Of a DNA stretch of 12,156 nt, positions 1 to 6,551 are shown piece after piece. The DNA lies in assembly GCA_900542235.1 (NCBI GenBank), contig UQNB01000059.1, forward strand, positions 1 through 12,156, in the 5' to 3' direction. Origin of the DNA: an uncultured Collinsella sp. (GTDB lineage: Bacteria > Actinomycetota > Coriobacteriia > Coriobacteriales > Coriobacteriaceae). The position numbers were made by a program, and so were the translations under genes. Every line of letters begins with the position of its first letter. The stretch's first letter is position 1. The notes under the pieces were generated by a model. That model was not told the origin of the DNA and made no database searches. It saw nothing but the letters and a program-made list of their open reading frames with translations.

Positions 1-12
1 TTCGACTGTAAT

Positions 13-48
13 GGACGTTCTTAAACGACTAGTCATTCAAGAACGTCC
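13..48. repeat. Perfect 10-bp inverted repeat with palindromic centre
   Basis: GGACGTTCTT at 13-22 is the exact reverse complement of AAGAACGTCC at 39-48. The 16-base loop contains the 8-base palindrome GACTAGTC at 27-34. No T tract follows on either strand, so it is not a convincing rho-independent terminator. It may be an interspersed palindromic repeat or the 3' end of an element or gene lying outside the window. No coding sequence is seen in positions 1-251. Confidence 0.6.
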
Positions 49-104
49 CCAGCGACTACCCCAAATGTCAGAACCAAAGCAACGCCGCAGGCAGAGGACG
101 GACA

Positions 105-210
105 GCGAGCGGGCGCCAGAGCGAACAAATTGGCATGAAAAGAGGGCGGCATAGACCTTCTGGTCATGCCGCCCTCTTTGAATGACAAGTTGTCGCTCTG
201 GTGCCCGCGC
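105..210. repeat. Long imperfect inverted repeat enclosing the liv terminator
   Basis: The left arm at 105-128 and the right arm at 190-210 are near-complementary, with a perfect core CCAGAGCG (116-123) / CGCTCTGG (194-201) and small indels outside it. The arms flank the terminator hairpin at 138-180, so the 3' end of the liv transcript could fold into one extended stem with the terminator at its tip. Confidence 0.5.
138..180 (-). terminator. Rho-independent terminator of the liv operon
   Basis: A perfect 12-bp GC-rich stem (141-152 with 166-177) continues inward after one bulged base as GACC/GGTC around a TTCT tetraloop. Read on the minus strand the stem is followed by TTTTC. It lies about 75 bp past the livF stop. 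The symmetric A/T flanks mean it could also act on plus-strand transcripts. Confidence 0.85.
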
Positions 211-223
211 AGCGTCGGCCGGT

Positions 224-245
224 CCGCCGTTCGGTAGAACGGCGG
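224..245 (-). other. Perfect 9-bp hairpin just after livF
   Basis: CCGCCGTTC (224-232) pairs exactly with GAACGGCGG (237-245) across a 4-base loop. It lies 6 bases past the livF stop and lacks a T tract, so an mRNA 3'-end protecting stem is more likely than a terminator. The role is inferred. Confidence 0.5.
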
Positions 246-251
246 AACCTC

Positions 252-965
252 CTAGCCACCGAGATAGGCCTTGCGGACGTTATCGTCGTGCAGGAGCTCT
301 TGGCCGGTGCCGGTCATGGTGATCTTGCCGGTCTCGAGCACGTAGCCGCGTGTGGCGATCGAGAGCGCCATCTGCGCGTTCTGCTCGACCAGAAGCACCG
401 TGGTGCCGGCCTTGTGCAGGTCCTCGACAATCTGGAAGATCTGCTCAATCAGAATCGGCGCCAGACCCATGGAAGGTTCGTCGAGCATAAGCAGTTTGGG
501 GTTACTCATAAGGGCGCGGCCCATAACGAGCATCTGCTGCTCGCCACCCGAAAGGGTGCCGGCGACCTGGCGACGGCGCTCCTTCAGGCGCGGGAACTGC
601 TCGTAGACGCGCTCAAGGCCCGGAGCAACCGTGGACTTGGGCTGCGTGTAGGCGCCCATCTCCAGGTTCTCCTCGACCGTCATCTGCAAAAAGGCGCGAC
701 GGCCCTCGGGCACCTGGGCCAGGCCCTTACCAACCAGCTTATCGGCGGGCGTATGAGTAATGTCCTCGCCCATAAACTTGATGGAGCCGGTCTTGGAGCG
801 CAGCAGGCCCGAGACGGTCTTGAGCGTTGTGGACTTGCCGGCACCGTTCGCACCGATCAGAGCCACGATCTCGCCCTCGTTGACGTTAAAGGAGATGTCC
901 TTGATGGCGTGGATGGCACCGTACCAGACGTTGATGTTGTAGACGGAAAGCATCGGCTCTGCCAT
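252..965 (-). CDS. livF: Branched-chain amino acid ABC transporter ATPase LivF
   Basis: One of the two cytoplasmic ATPases that power the LivHM permease. The 237-residue product has the usual LivF length. Walker A is GANGAGKS at residues 38-45, the signature LSGGEQQ at 138-144, and Walker B LLMLDEP at 158-164. The H-loop position holds Gln (VEQN, Q195) instead of His, which is typical of the LivF subfamily and separates it from LivG. The ATG at 963-965 abuts the livG TAA with no spacer (TAAATG), so the two are probably translationally coupled. The Shine-Dalgarno AAGGGGG (974-980, minus) lies inside the end of livG. It is the last gene of the operon, followed by a hairpin and a terminator. Family assignment is firm; the exact substrate (Leu/Ile/Val or related) is inferred from family. 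Confidence 0.96.
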   Translation of the reverse strand: MAEPMLSVYNINVWYGAIHAIKDISFNVNEGEIVALIGANGAGKSTTLKTVSGLLRSKTGSIKFMGEDITHTPADKLVGKGLAQVPEGRRAFLQMTVEENLEMGAYTQPKSTVAPGLERVYEQFPRLKERRRQVAGTLSGGEQQMLVMGRALMSNPKLLMLDEPSMGLAPILIEQIFQIVEDLHKAGTTVLLVEQNAQMALSIATRGYVLETGKITMTGTGQELLHDDNVRKAYLGG

Positions 966-1826
966 TTAGTTCTCCCCCTTATCCTGCTTGCCCAGATACG
1001 CCTCGATAACGGCGTCGTTGTTCTGGATTTCCTCGGCCGTGCCCTTGGCGATGACCTTACCAAAGTTGAGCACGCAGATGCCCTCACAGATGTTCATAAC
1101 GAGCGACATGTCGTGCTCGATAAGCATGATGGCGATGCCGAAGGTGTCACGAATCTTGACGATGTTCTCCATGAGCTCGGCGGTCTCGGACGGGTTCATG
1201 CCGGCGGCAGGCTCGTCGAGCAGCAGCAGCTTGGGGTTGGTGGCAAGCGCACGGACGATCTCCAAACGACGCTGAGCGCCGTAAGGCAGCGAGCCGGCCT
1301 GCTCATTTGCCAGATGCTCCATATCAAAGATGGACAGCAGCTCCATGGCGCGCTCGTGGGCGGCCTTCTCGTGCTTCCAATACGTCGGCAGGCGCAGCAC
1401 GCCCTCAAAGCCGGAGTAACGCTCCTGGTTATGCAGGCCGACCTTAACGTTATCCTCCACCGTCATGGTGTTAAACAGGCGGATGTTTTGGAAGGTGCGG
1501 GCAATACCCATGCGGTTGACCTGGTAGACCGACTTGCCCGAGGTGTCCTCACCGTCGAGCAGGATGGTGCCGTGCGTGGGCTGGTACACCTTGGTGAGCA
1601 GGTTGAAGACCGTGGTCTTACCGGCACCATTGGGGCCGATCAGGCCGGCGATCTCGGTCTTGCCGATAGTCAGGCTAAAGTCGTCGACTGCCTTAAGGCC
1701 ACCGAACTCAATGCCCAGGTGGATGCACTCGAGCGCCGGGCGCTGGCCCAGGTCGCGATCGGGAACGATGGCGCCAGAAGGATACGGGACCATCTTGCCC
1801 TTGTTGAACTCAAATTTACTGGGCAT
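966..1826 (-). CDS. livG: Branched-chain amino acid ABC transporter ATPase LivG
   Basis: Second ATPase of the LIV importer, 286 residues with the chosen start. Walker A GPNGAGKTT is at residues 64-72. The signature is the LivG-type LPYGAQRR (180-187), replacing LSGGQ. Walker B is LLLLDEP (200-206) and the H-loop His is H238 (LIEHD). About 30 residues precede the ABC fold, so it is somewhat longer than the E. coli protein. I chose ATG 1826 because a perfect AAGGAGGT (1835-1842, minus) lies 8 bases upstream; an in-frame ATG at 1853 would bury that site inside the gene. The gene overlaps the end of livM by 11 bp, and its stop touches the livF start, which points to coupled translation and balanced dosage of the two ATPases. 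Confidence 0.95.
   Translation of the reverse strand: MPSKFEFNKGKMVPYPSGAIVPDRDLGQRPALECIHLGIEFGGLKAVDDFSLTIGKTEIAGLIGPNGAGKTTVFNLLTKVYQPTHGTILLDGEDTSGKSVYQVNRMGIARTFQNIRLFNTMTVEDNVKVGLHNQERYSGFEGVLRLPTYWKHEKAAHERAMELLSIFDMEHLANEQAGSLPYGAQRRLEIVRALATNPKLLLLDEPAAGMNPSETAELMENIVKIRDTFGIAIMLIEHDMSLVMNICEGICVLNFGKVIAKGTAEEIQNNDAVIEAYLGKQDKGEN
974..980 (-). promoter_or_regulatory. Ribosome binding site of livF inside livG
   Basis: AAGGGGG on the minus strand lies 8 bases before the livF ATG and within the last codons of livG, supporting the abutting TAA-ATG junction as a real coupled start. Confidence 0.65.
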
Positions 1827-2895
1827 CGGCTGCCACCTCCTTCTTGGAAGCAAAACGGTCCTTGACGCGACCGAAGAACGCCTTGAGCTGCGGGTTGTTG
1901 GTAAAGATCATGACCAGGATCAGCACGATGGCGTAGATGAGCATGCGGTAGTCCGAGAACTGACGGAGCAGCTCAGGAAGCACCGTGAGCAACGCCGCCG
2001 CGATGACGGAGCCGCGCATGTTGCCCAGACCGCCCAGGACCACGAACACCAGGATGAGGATCGACGTGTTGAAGTCGAACTTGGTGGCGGAGAGCTGCGA
2101 GAAGTTACCGCCGAAGAGAGCTCCGGCAGCACCGGCGAGGGCAGCGGAAACCACGAAAGCGATCATGCGGTACTCGGTGACGGAGATGCCTACGGACTCG
2201 GCTGCAATCTTGTTATCGCGCACGGCCATGATGGCACGGCCGGTACGGCTGCGCACCAGGTTGAGTACAATCACGAGCGCGACCATGACCAGGATGGCAC
2301 CGGCGAGGAAGGTCGAGTACGTCGACACGCCCGAGGCACCCTGGGCGCCCTTGATGATGGCGGTGCCGTCCTCGAGCAGGTGCAGGTCGTCGATCGTGGA
2401 GTTGCCCGTGATGTTAAAGATCACATGCAGGCCGCGGGAGTCGACACCCACAATGAGGCAGGTGACGATCTCTTTGATGATCTCGCCAAAAGCCAGGGTC
2501 ACGATGGCCAGATAGTCGCCGCTCAGGCGCAGGACCGGGATACCGATCAAGAAGCCCAAGATGGCAGCGGCGATAGCGCCGACCACAATGCTGATGACAA
2601 GACGTATTGGATCGGAGGGGACGGCGCTCTCGAGGGCAACCGCGGTAACGATGCCCGTATAGGCGCCGACGCTCATAAAGCCCGCGTGGCCCAGCGACAA
2701 GTCGCCCGCGATGCCGACAACGAGGTTGAGCGAGATGGCCATAACGATGTAGGCCGTGATGGGAACCAACTGGCCGGCGATCATGCGCGGGATCATATGG
2801 TTGGACTGCATAAAGAACACGATGGCGAATGCCACGATGCACATGGCGTACGTGACAAAGTCGTGACGCGTCTGCTTGTCTTTAAGGAACTTCAT
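1816..2895 (-). CDS. livM: Branched-chain amino acid ABC transporter permease LivM
   Basis: Second membrane subunit of the LIV importer, 359 residues and strongly hydrophobic with many predicted membrane segments. It carries the family motif SLGHAGF at residues 67-73 after a conserved Gly-rich stretch, then LSGDYLAIVTLAFGEI in mid-protein, and the cytoplasmic coupling-helix region (TGRAIMAVRDNKIAAESVGI), which is expected to dock on LivG/LivF. I prefer ATG 2895, with AGGTGA about 5 bases upstream. A GTG at 2902-2904, directly against the livH stop and preceded by GAAGG, is an equally real alternative adding three residues. Its 3' end contains the livG ribosome binding site and overlaps livG by 11 bp. 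Function is firm by motif; substrate is by family. Confidence 0.94.
   Translation of the reverse strand: MKFLKDKQTRHDFVTYAMCIVAFAIVFFMQSNHMIPRMIAGQLVPITAYIVMAISLNLVVGIAGDLSLGHAGFMSVGAYTGIVTAVALESAVPSDPIRLVISIVVGAIAAAILGFLIGIPVLRLSGDYLAIVTLAFGEIIKEIVTCLIVGVDSRGLHVIFNITGNSTIDDLHLLEDGTAIIKGAQGASGVSTYSTFLAGAILVMVALVIVLNLVRSRTGRAIMAVRDNKIAAESVGISVTEYRMIAFVVSAALAGAAGALFGGNFSQLSATKFDFNTSILILVFVVLGGLGNMRGSVIAAALLTVLPELLRQFSDYRMLIYAIVLILVMIFTNNPQLKAFFGRVKDRFASKKEVAADAQ
1835..1842 (-). promoter_or_regulatory. Ribosome binding site deciding the livG start
   Basis: AAGGAGGT on the minus strand sits inside the 3' end of livM, 8 bases before ATG 1826. It is the best Shine-Dalgarno match in the operon and fixes the livG start there rather than at 1853. 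Confidence 0.8.
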
Positions 2896-2904
2896 AACGC
2901 TCAC

Positions 2905-3786
2905 CTACACCTTCTCGGGGACGTACTTGCCCAAGAGGCCGGCAGGCTTGACGAGCAGGACGATGATCAAAACACCAAAGACGATGGAGTTGGCAAGGCT
3001 CGTGGAAATGTAAGCCTGCGCCATCGCTTCGATGATGCCGATGAGAATGCCACCGACAAAGGCACCGGGGATGGAGCCGATGCCGCCGAAGACGGCGGCG
3101 TCGAAGGCCTTAATGCCAGGCATGGCGCCCGTGGTGGGCTGCAGGACCGGCGAGTAGGAGCACAGGAGCACGCCGGCGATGGCGGCAAGGGCGGAGCCGA
3201 TGGCAAAGGTCATCGAAATAGTGCGGTTGACGTTGATGCCCATGAGCTGAGCGGCGGACTTGTCCTCGGACACGGCGCGCATGGCCTTGCCCATCTTGGT
3301 CTTACCTGTAAAGAACATCAGACCGGCCATGATAACCAGGCAGGCGACGATGGTGACGAGCGAAACGGCGCTTACGTTGAACTTGGCCAAGAACTCCGGC
3401 ACCGGGAAGGTGACGAGCGAAGTGAAGTTCTTGGGCGTGGCGCCCCACAGGAGCTGCGCGGCGTTCTGCAGGAAGTAGGACACGCCGATGGCCGTGATCA
3501 GAACGGCCAGCGGGCCCGCCTGACGCAGCGGCTTGTATGCCAGACCCTCGATGAGAACACCGAGAACCGTGCAGACCACACAAGAGAGAACTACAGATGC
3601 CCAGCCCGGGAGGCCGAGATACGACGTGGCGCAGAACGAGACATAGGCACCGACCATGATGACGTCGCCGTGAGCGAAGTTGAGCATCTTGGCGATACCG
3701 TAGACCATGGTGTAGCCCAACGCGATGATGGCGTAGACGCTGCCCATGGACAGGCCGTTGACCAGGTATTGGATAAAGACCGTCAT
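2905..3786 (-). CDS. livH: Branched-chain amino acid ABC transporter permease LivH
   Basis: First membrane subunit of the importer, 293 residues, mostly hydrophobic with about eight likely membrane segments. The LivH hallmark NFAHGD is at residues 36-41 after the conserved N-terminal helix (NGLSMGSVYAIIALGYTMVYG). The probable cytoplasmic coupling region is near 163-183 (TKMGKAMRAVSEDKSAAQLMG). The reading frame is open to 3879, but I chose ATG 3786. AAAGGGGGA (3795-3803, minus) lies 8 bases upstream, and an ATG at 3795 would touch that Shine-Dalgarno. It follows livJ1 after a 139-bp gap with two hairpins, and its TAG stop lies at or next to the livM start. Confidence 0.94.
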   Translation of the reverse strand: MTVFIQYLVNGLSMGSVYAIIALGYTMVYGIAKMLNFAHGDVIMVGAYVSFCATSYLGLPGWASVVLSCVVCTVLGVLIEGLAYKPLRQAGPLAVLITAIGVSYFLQNAAQLLWGATPKNFTSLVTFPVPEFLAKFNVSAVSLVTIVACLVIMAGLMFFTGKTKMGKAMRAVSEDKSAAQLMGINVNRTISMTFAIGSALAAIAGVLLCSYSPVLQPTTGAMPGIKAFDAAVFGGIGSIPGAFVGGILIGIIEAMAQAYISTSLANSIVFGVLIIVLLVKPAGLLGKYVPEKV

Positions 3787-3794
3787 GTTCCACA

Positions 3795-3803
3795 TCCCCC
3801 TTT
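3795..3803 (-). promoter_or_regulatory. Ribosome binding site deciding the livH start
   Basis: AAAGGGGGA on the minus strand, 8 bases before ATG 3786. It argues against the upstream in-frame starts at 3795 and 3879. Confidence 0.65.
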
Positions 3804-3833
3804 CGAATAGGTTTCCAGTTGATGTATGAAACA

Positions 3834-3851
3834 GGGACGTTACATCGTCCC
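3834..3851 (-). other. Intercistronic hairpin between livJ1 and livH (distal)
   Basis: GGGACG (3834-3839) pairs perfectly with CGTCCC (3846-3851) across a 6-base loop. On the minus strand it is followed by TGTTTC, a poor T tract. It is the second of two stems between the binding-protein gene and the permeases and may tune downstream expression. Confidence 0.5.
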
Positions 3852-3862
3852 TAGATACCAAG

Positions 3863-3894
3863 CAAGCAGGGAAGGCCAAAACCTCCCCTGCTTG
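3863..3894 (-). other. Intercistronic hairpin after livJ1 (proximal)
   Basis: CAAGCAGGG (3863-3871) pairs perfectly with CCCTGCTTG (3886-3894), and an inner AGG/CCT adds three pairs past one mismatch. It starts about 30 bases after the livJ1 stop on the minus strand and lacks a T run. In binding-protein operons such stems often protect the 5' mRNA segment or partly terminate transcription, giving excess binding protein over permease. That role here is inferred. Confidence 0.6.
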
Positions 3895-3925
3895 GGATCA
3901 AAACCGCTCTATGTAAGGCGGCCTA

Positions 3926-5113
3926 TTAGGCCTGTACGTACTTGCCGTCGGTAATGACGTACGCCGTCGGGTCCTTCTGGACCTGACCCTTGTCGTTCCA
4001 GGAGAGCTTGCCAGTCAGGCCGTCAACAGTAATCTTGAGCATAGCCTTAGGCAGCTTCTCGGCAACCTCGGTGGGGTCGGCGTCGACGCCCAGGCCGGCC
4101 TCCTTGAGAGCCTCGACCACAGCATGCACGCCGTCGTAGGCGTCGGCGGCAAACTGGTCGGGGGTATCACCGTACTTATCCTTGTAAGCGTTGACGAAGT
4201 CGGCGTTCTTCTCGTCGTCGGCGGAGAACGGGGTCATAAGCAGCAGGCCCTCGGCAAGAGAGGTGTCGAAGCCCTCAACGCCCAGGATGCCGTCCATGCC
4301 GTCGCAGCCCATCATCTTGACGTCGTAGCCCATGTCCTTGGCGTTCTTGAGCAGGACGGACGCCGGCGTGTAGTAGATCGGCGCAAAGATCATGGTGGCG
4401 TCTGCCTGCTTGGCCTTGGTCAGCTGGTTGGTAAAGCTCGTGGCGGAGTCGTCCTTAAAGGTCTCCTCGTCGACAATCTCAAGCTTAGACTTAGCGGCCT
4501 GGGCCTTAAAGGAATCTGCGATGCCCGAAGAATAGGCATCGCCGGAGTTATAGAACAGCACGAACTTCTCGTTCGCATACTTCTCTGCCAGGAACTTGGC
4601 AGCGTTGACACCTTGGTTGGGGTCGGTAAAGCAAACCTGGAAGACGCAATCCTTGCCCTTGGTAACGTCCTCGGAGGACGCGGACGGGGTGATCATGAAC
4701 GTCTCGGGGTCGTTGCCGCACTCGGCGGCAACGGCGACCGACGCACCCGTGGTGGTCGGACCGACGAGGGCCTGCATGCCCCAGTCGAGCAGGGTGTTGA
4801 AGGCGTTGACGGCCTTCTCGCCGTCAGCCTGGTCGTCCTCGGCCTTGCTGACAAGCGGCAGCTCCTTGGTCGAGAAATCCTTGCAGCCAAGCTCGACAGC
4901 CTGTGTAACGGACTTGCCGTAGGACGCGTTGGCGCCGGTCAGCGGGCCGATGGTGCCGATCTTAAACGAAGCGTCGCCCGACGCGGAACCGCTGTCGCCG
5001 CCGTTGGAGGAGCAGCCAGCTAGAATGGACATCGCCCCCAGACCTGCTGCGCTCGCGATAACGCTCCTGCGATTCATAACAGGGTTCAATGACTTACCGG
5101 TGAGGCTCGACAT
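3926..5113 (-). CDS. livJ: Branched-chain amino acid ABC transporter substrate-binding lipoprotein LivJ (copy 1)
   Basis: Extracytoplasmic binding protein of the LIV importer, 395 residues. The N-terminus has an Arg pair (NRRSVIAS, residues 14-21), a hydrophobic stretch and the lipobox LAGC with Cys34, so it is a lipoprotein probably exported by the Tat route. After a Gly/Ser-rich linker comes the periplasmic-binding fold of the LivJ family: FKIGTIGPLTG, the loop around TPSASSEDVTKG, FVLFYNSGDAYSSG, and ADAYDGVHAVVEAL near the end. ATG 5113 is preceded by AGGAG six bases upstream; ATG 5077 (MNRRS) is the alternative. It heads the livJHMGF operon. A paralogue at 5385-6551 is about two-thirds identical by eye. 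Ligand preference cannot be read from the sequence. Confidence 0.95.
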   Translation of the reverse strand: MSSLTGKSLNPVMNRRSVIASAAGLGAMSILAGCSSNGGDSGSASGDASFKIGTIGPLTGANASYGKSVTQAVELGCKDFSTKELPLVSKAEDDQADGEKAVNAFNTLLDWGMQALVGPTTTGASVAVAAECGNDPETFMITPSASSEDVTKGKDCVFQVCFTDPNQGVNAAKFLAEKYANEKFVLFYNSGDAYSSGIADSFKAQAAKSKLEIVDEETFKDDSATSFTNQLTKAKQADATMIFAPIYYTPASVLLKNAKDMGYDVKMMGCDGMDGILGVEGFDTSLAEGLLLMTPFSADDEKNADFVNAYKDKYGDTPDQFAADAYDGVHAVVEALKEAGLGVDADPTEVAEKLPKAMLKITVDGLTGKLSWNDKGQVQKDPTAYVITDGKYVQA

Positions 5114-5384
5114 GCGGCTCTCCTCTCAAATCTCGTCGGGTTTTGGTTGCCCGACAGGCCATCCTTCGCCGTGTTCGGCGTTCGCAAAATAGTAGACGCT
5201 TTAGTTAGGAAAAGTGGCGATTATTTCAACTTTTCTTTGGATTTGTTCATTTATCCATATTTCTGCGTATTTCTATTATTTTATGCAGTAATGCCACTTT
5301 ATTGTGTAAAAGTAATGTTTCCATTCTGTTACAGGCGTCCCCGCCCTGAATAAAACAGCCTCACCGGTAGCGTTTTATGCGCAC
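5114..5384 (-). promoter_or_regulatory. Intergenic leader and probable promoter region of livJ1 operon
   Basis: This 271-bp gap holds an AT-rich island (about 5200-5335) in otherwise GC-rich DNA, as expected for a promoter region firing on the minus strand toward livJ1. No hexamer pair with good spacing stands out, so I do not place -35 or -10 boxes. Nearer the gene are two small perfect stems in the leader: CGCCG/CGGCG at 5167-5180 with a 4-base loop, and GTCGGG/CCCGAC at 5135-5155 with a 9-base loop. The ribosome binding site follows. Confidence 0.5.
5350..5378 (-). terminator. Possible terminator of livJ2
   Basis: ATAAAAC (5350-5356) and GTTTTAT (5372-5378) are exact reverse complements, with partial G-C pairing inside around an ACCGGT centre. 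On the minus strand the stem ends in TTTTATT, starting 6 bases after the livJ2 stop. The base is AT-rich and the GC core weak, so termination may be incomplete and some read-through into livJ1 is possible. Confidence 0.45.
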
Positions 5385-6551
5385 TTAGGCGGCGATGTAC
5401 TTGCCGTCCTGGATCACATAGGCCGTAGCGGGCTTTTCGACCTGGCCCTCGTCATTCCACGTCAGCTCGCCCGTCAGGCCCTCGATCTTGATCTTGCGCA
5501 TGGCGCGGGCAAGGTCGTCGGCAATGTCGGCACCGTCAGCCGTAATGTCGATGCCCGCTTTATCGATAGCCTCGGCAATCGCATGGACGCAGTCATAGGC
5601 ATCGGCGGCAAACTGATTGGGCGTCTCGTCGTAGGCGTCCTTATAGGCCTTGACGAAGTCGGCGTTCTTCTCATCGTCAGCAGAGAACGGGGTCATGAGC
5701 AGCACGCCCTCGGCAAGAGAGGTATCGAAGCCCTCAACGGAGAGCAGGCCGTCCATGCCGTCGGTGCCCATAAGCGTCATGTCGTACCCCATGTCCTTGG
5801 CGTTCTTGAGCAGGACGGACGCCGGCGTGTAATAGATCGGAGCAAAAATAAGCGTGGCGCCGGCCTCCTTGGCCTTGGTGAGCTGGTTGGTAAAGCTCGT
5901 GGAAGAGTCGTCCTTAAAGGTCTCGGTATCGACGACATCGAGCTTGGATGCCTTGGCCTGCTCGGCAAAGGCGTCGGCAACGCCCGAGCTGTACGTATCG
6001 CCGGAGTTGTAGAACAGGGCGATCTTGGCGTCCGCGTACTTCTCGGCCAAGAACTTCGCGGCGCTGGCGCCCATGGTGGGGTCGGTGAAGCAAACCTGAA
6101 AGACCGTGGTCTTTCCCTTGGTGACATCGAGCGACGAGGCCGAAGGCGTGACCATGAGCATATCGTCGGCGATCTCGCCCGAGACGGCGACGGCGGCGCC
6201 GGTGGTAACGGGGCCGACAAGCGCCTGCATGCCCCAGTCGCACAAGGTATTGAAGGCGTTGATGGCCTTCTCGCCGTCGGCGACGTCGTCCTCGGACTTA
6301 AGCGAGAGTTTGAGGTCCTTGGTCGAGAAATCCTCGGCGGCGAGCTTGGCACCCTTCTCGGCCGAAACGCCATAGGTTGCCGCGGCGCCGGTCAGAGGGC
6401 CGATAACACCGATCTTGAAGGTCTTGCCGTCATCGGCGGAGCCGCCGTCAGAGCCACTCGAAGAGCAGCCAGCGAGCGCGGCGGTGCTGCCGAGCGCCGC
6501 GGCTCCTGCCAAGAAACTCCTACGGCTCAGTGCGTTGTTGATACTAAACAT
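5385..6551 (-). CDS. Branched-chain amino acid ABC transporter substrate-binding lipoprotein (LivJ paralogue, copy 2)
   Basis: Second LivJ-family binding protein, 388 residues. The signal is a textbook Tat lipoprotein signal: SRRSFLAG at residues 9-16, an Ala-rich hydrophobic stretch, and lipobox LAGC with Cys29. The mature part matches copy 1 over its whole length (GVIGPLTGAAATYG, TPSASSLDVTKG, PIYYTPASVLLKNAKDMGYD, DTSLAEGVLLMTPFSADDEK). The reading frame is open to 6617, but ATG 6551 is chosen because AAAAGGGGGA lies just upstream and because it puts the Tat motif near the N-terminus. No permease or ATPase follows before copy 1, so it probably delivers a related ligand to the same LivHMGF complex. 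A weak terminator and a separate leader before livJ1 suggest independent regulation. The differing ligand specificity is inferred. Confidence 0.94.
   Translation of the reverse strand: MFSINNALSRRSFLAGAAALGSTAALAGCSSSGSDGGSADDGKTFKIGVIGPLTGAAATYGVSAEKGAKLAAEDFSTKDLKLSLKSEDDVADGEKAINAFNTLCDWGMQALVGPVTTGAAVAVSGEIADDMLMVTPSASSLDVTKGKTTVFQVCFTDPTMGASAAKFLAEKYADAKIALFYNSGDTYSSGVADAFAEQAKASKLDVVDTETFKDDSSTSFTNQLTKAKEAGATLIFAPIYYTPASVLLKNAKDMGYDMTLMGTDGMDGLLSVEGFDTSLAEGVLLMTPFSADDEKNADFVKAYKDAYDETPNQFAADAYDCVHAIAEAIDKAGIDITADGADIADDLARAMRKIKIEGLTGELTWNDEGQVEKPATAYVIQDGKYIAA

Noticed and set aside
201..1865. 554-residue plus-strand frame opposite livF and livG
   Set aside because: Same reason: a Leu/Val/Asp/His-rich shadow with no domain, antisense to clear ATPases with intact Walker motifs.
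1534..3810. 758-residue open frame on the plus strand opposite livG, livM and livH
   Set aside because: Its product is low-complexity, rich in Asp, His, Gly and Arg, with no recognisable domain. It lies antisense to three unmistakable liv genes. Long antisense frames are expected in GC-rich coding DNA.
5147..5353. 68-residue plus-strand frame in the gap between the livJ copies
   Set aside because: It needs a TTG start, has no clear ribosome binding site, and is Phe/Tyr-rich only because the region is AT-rich leader DNA.
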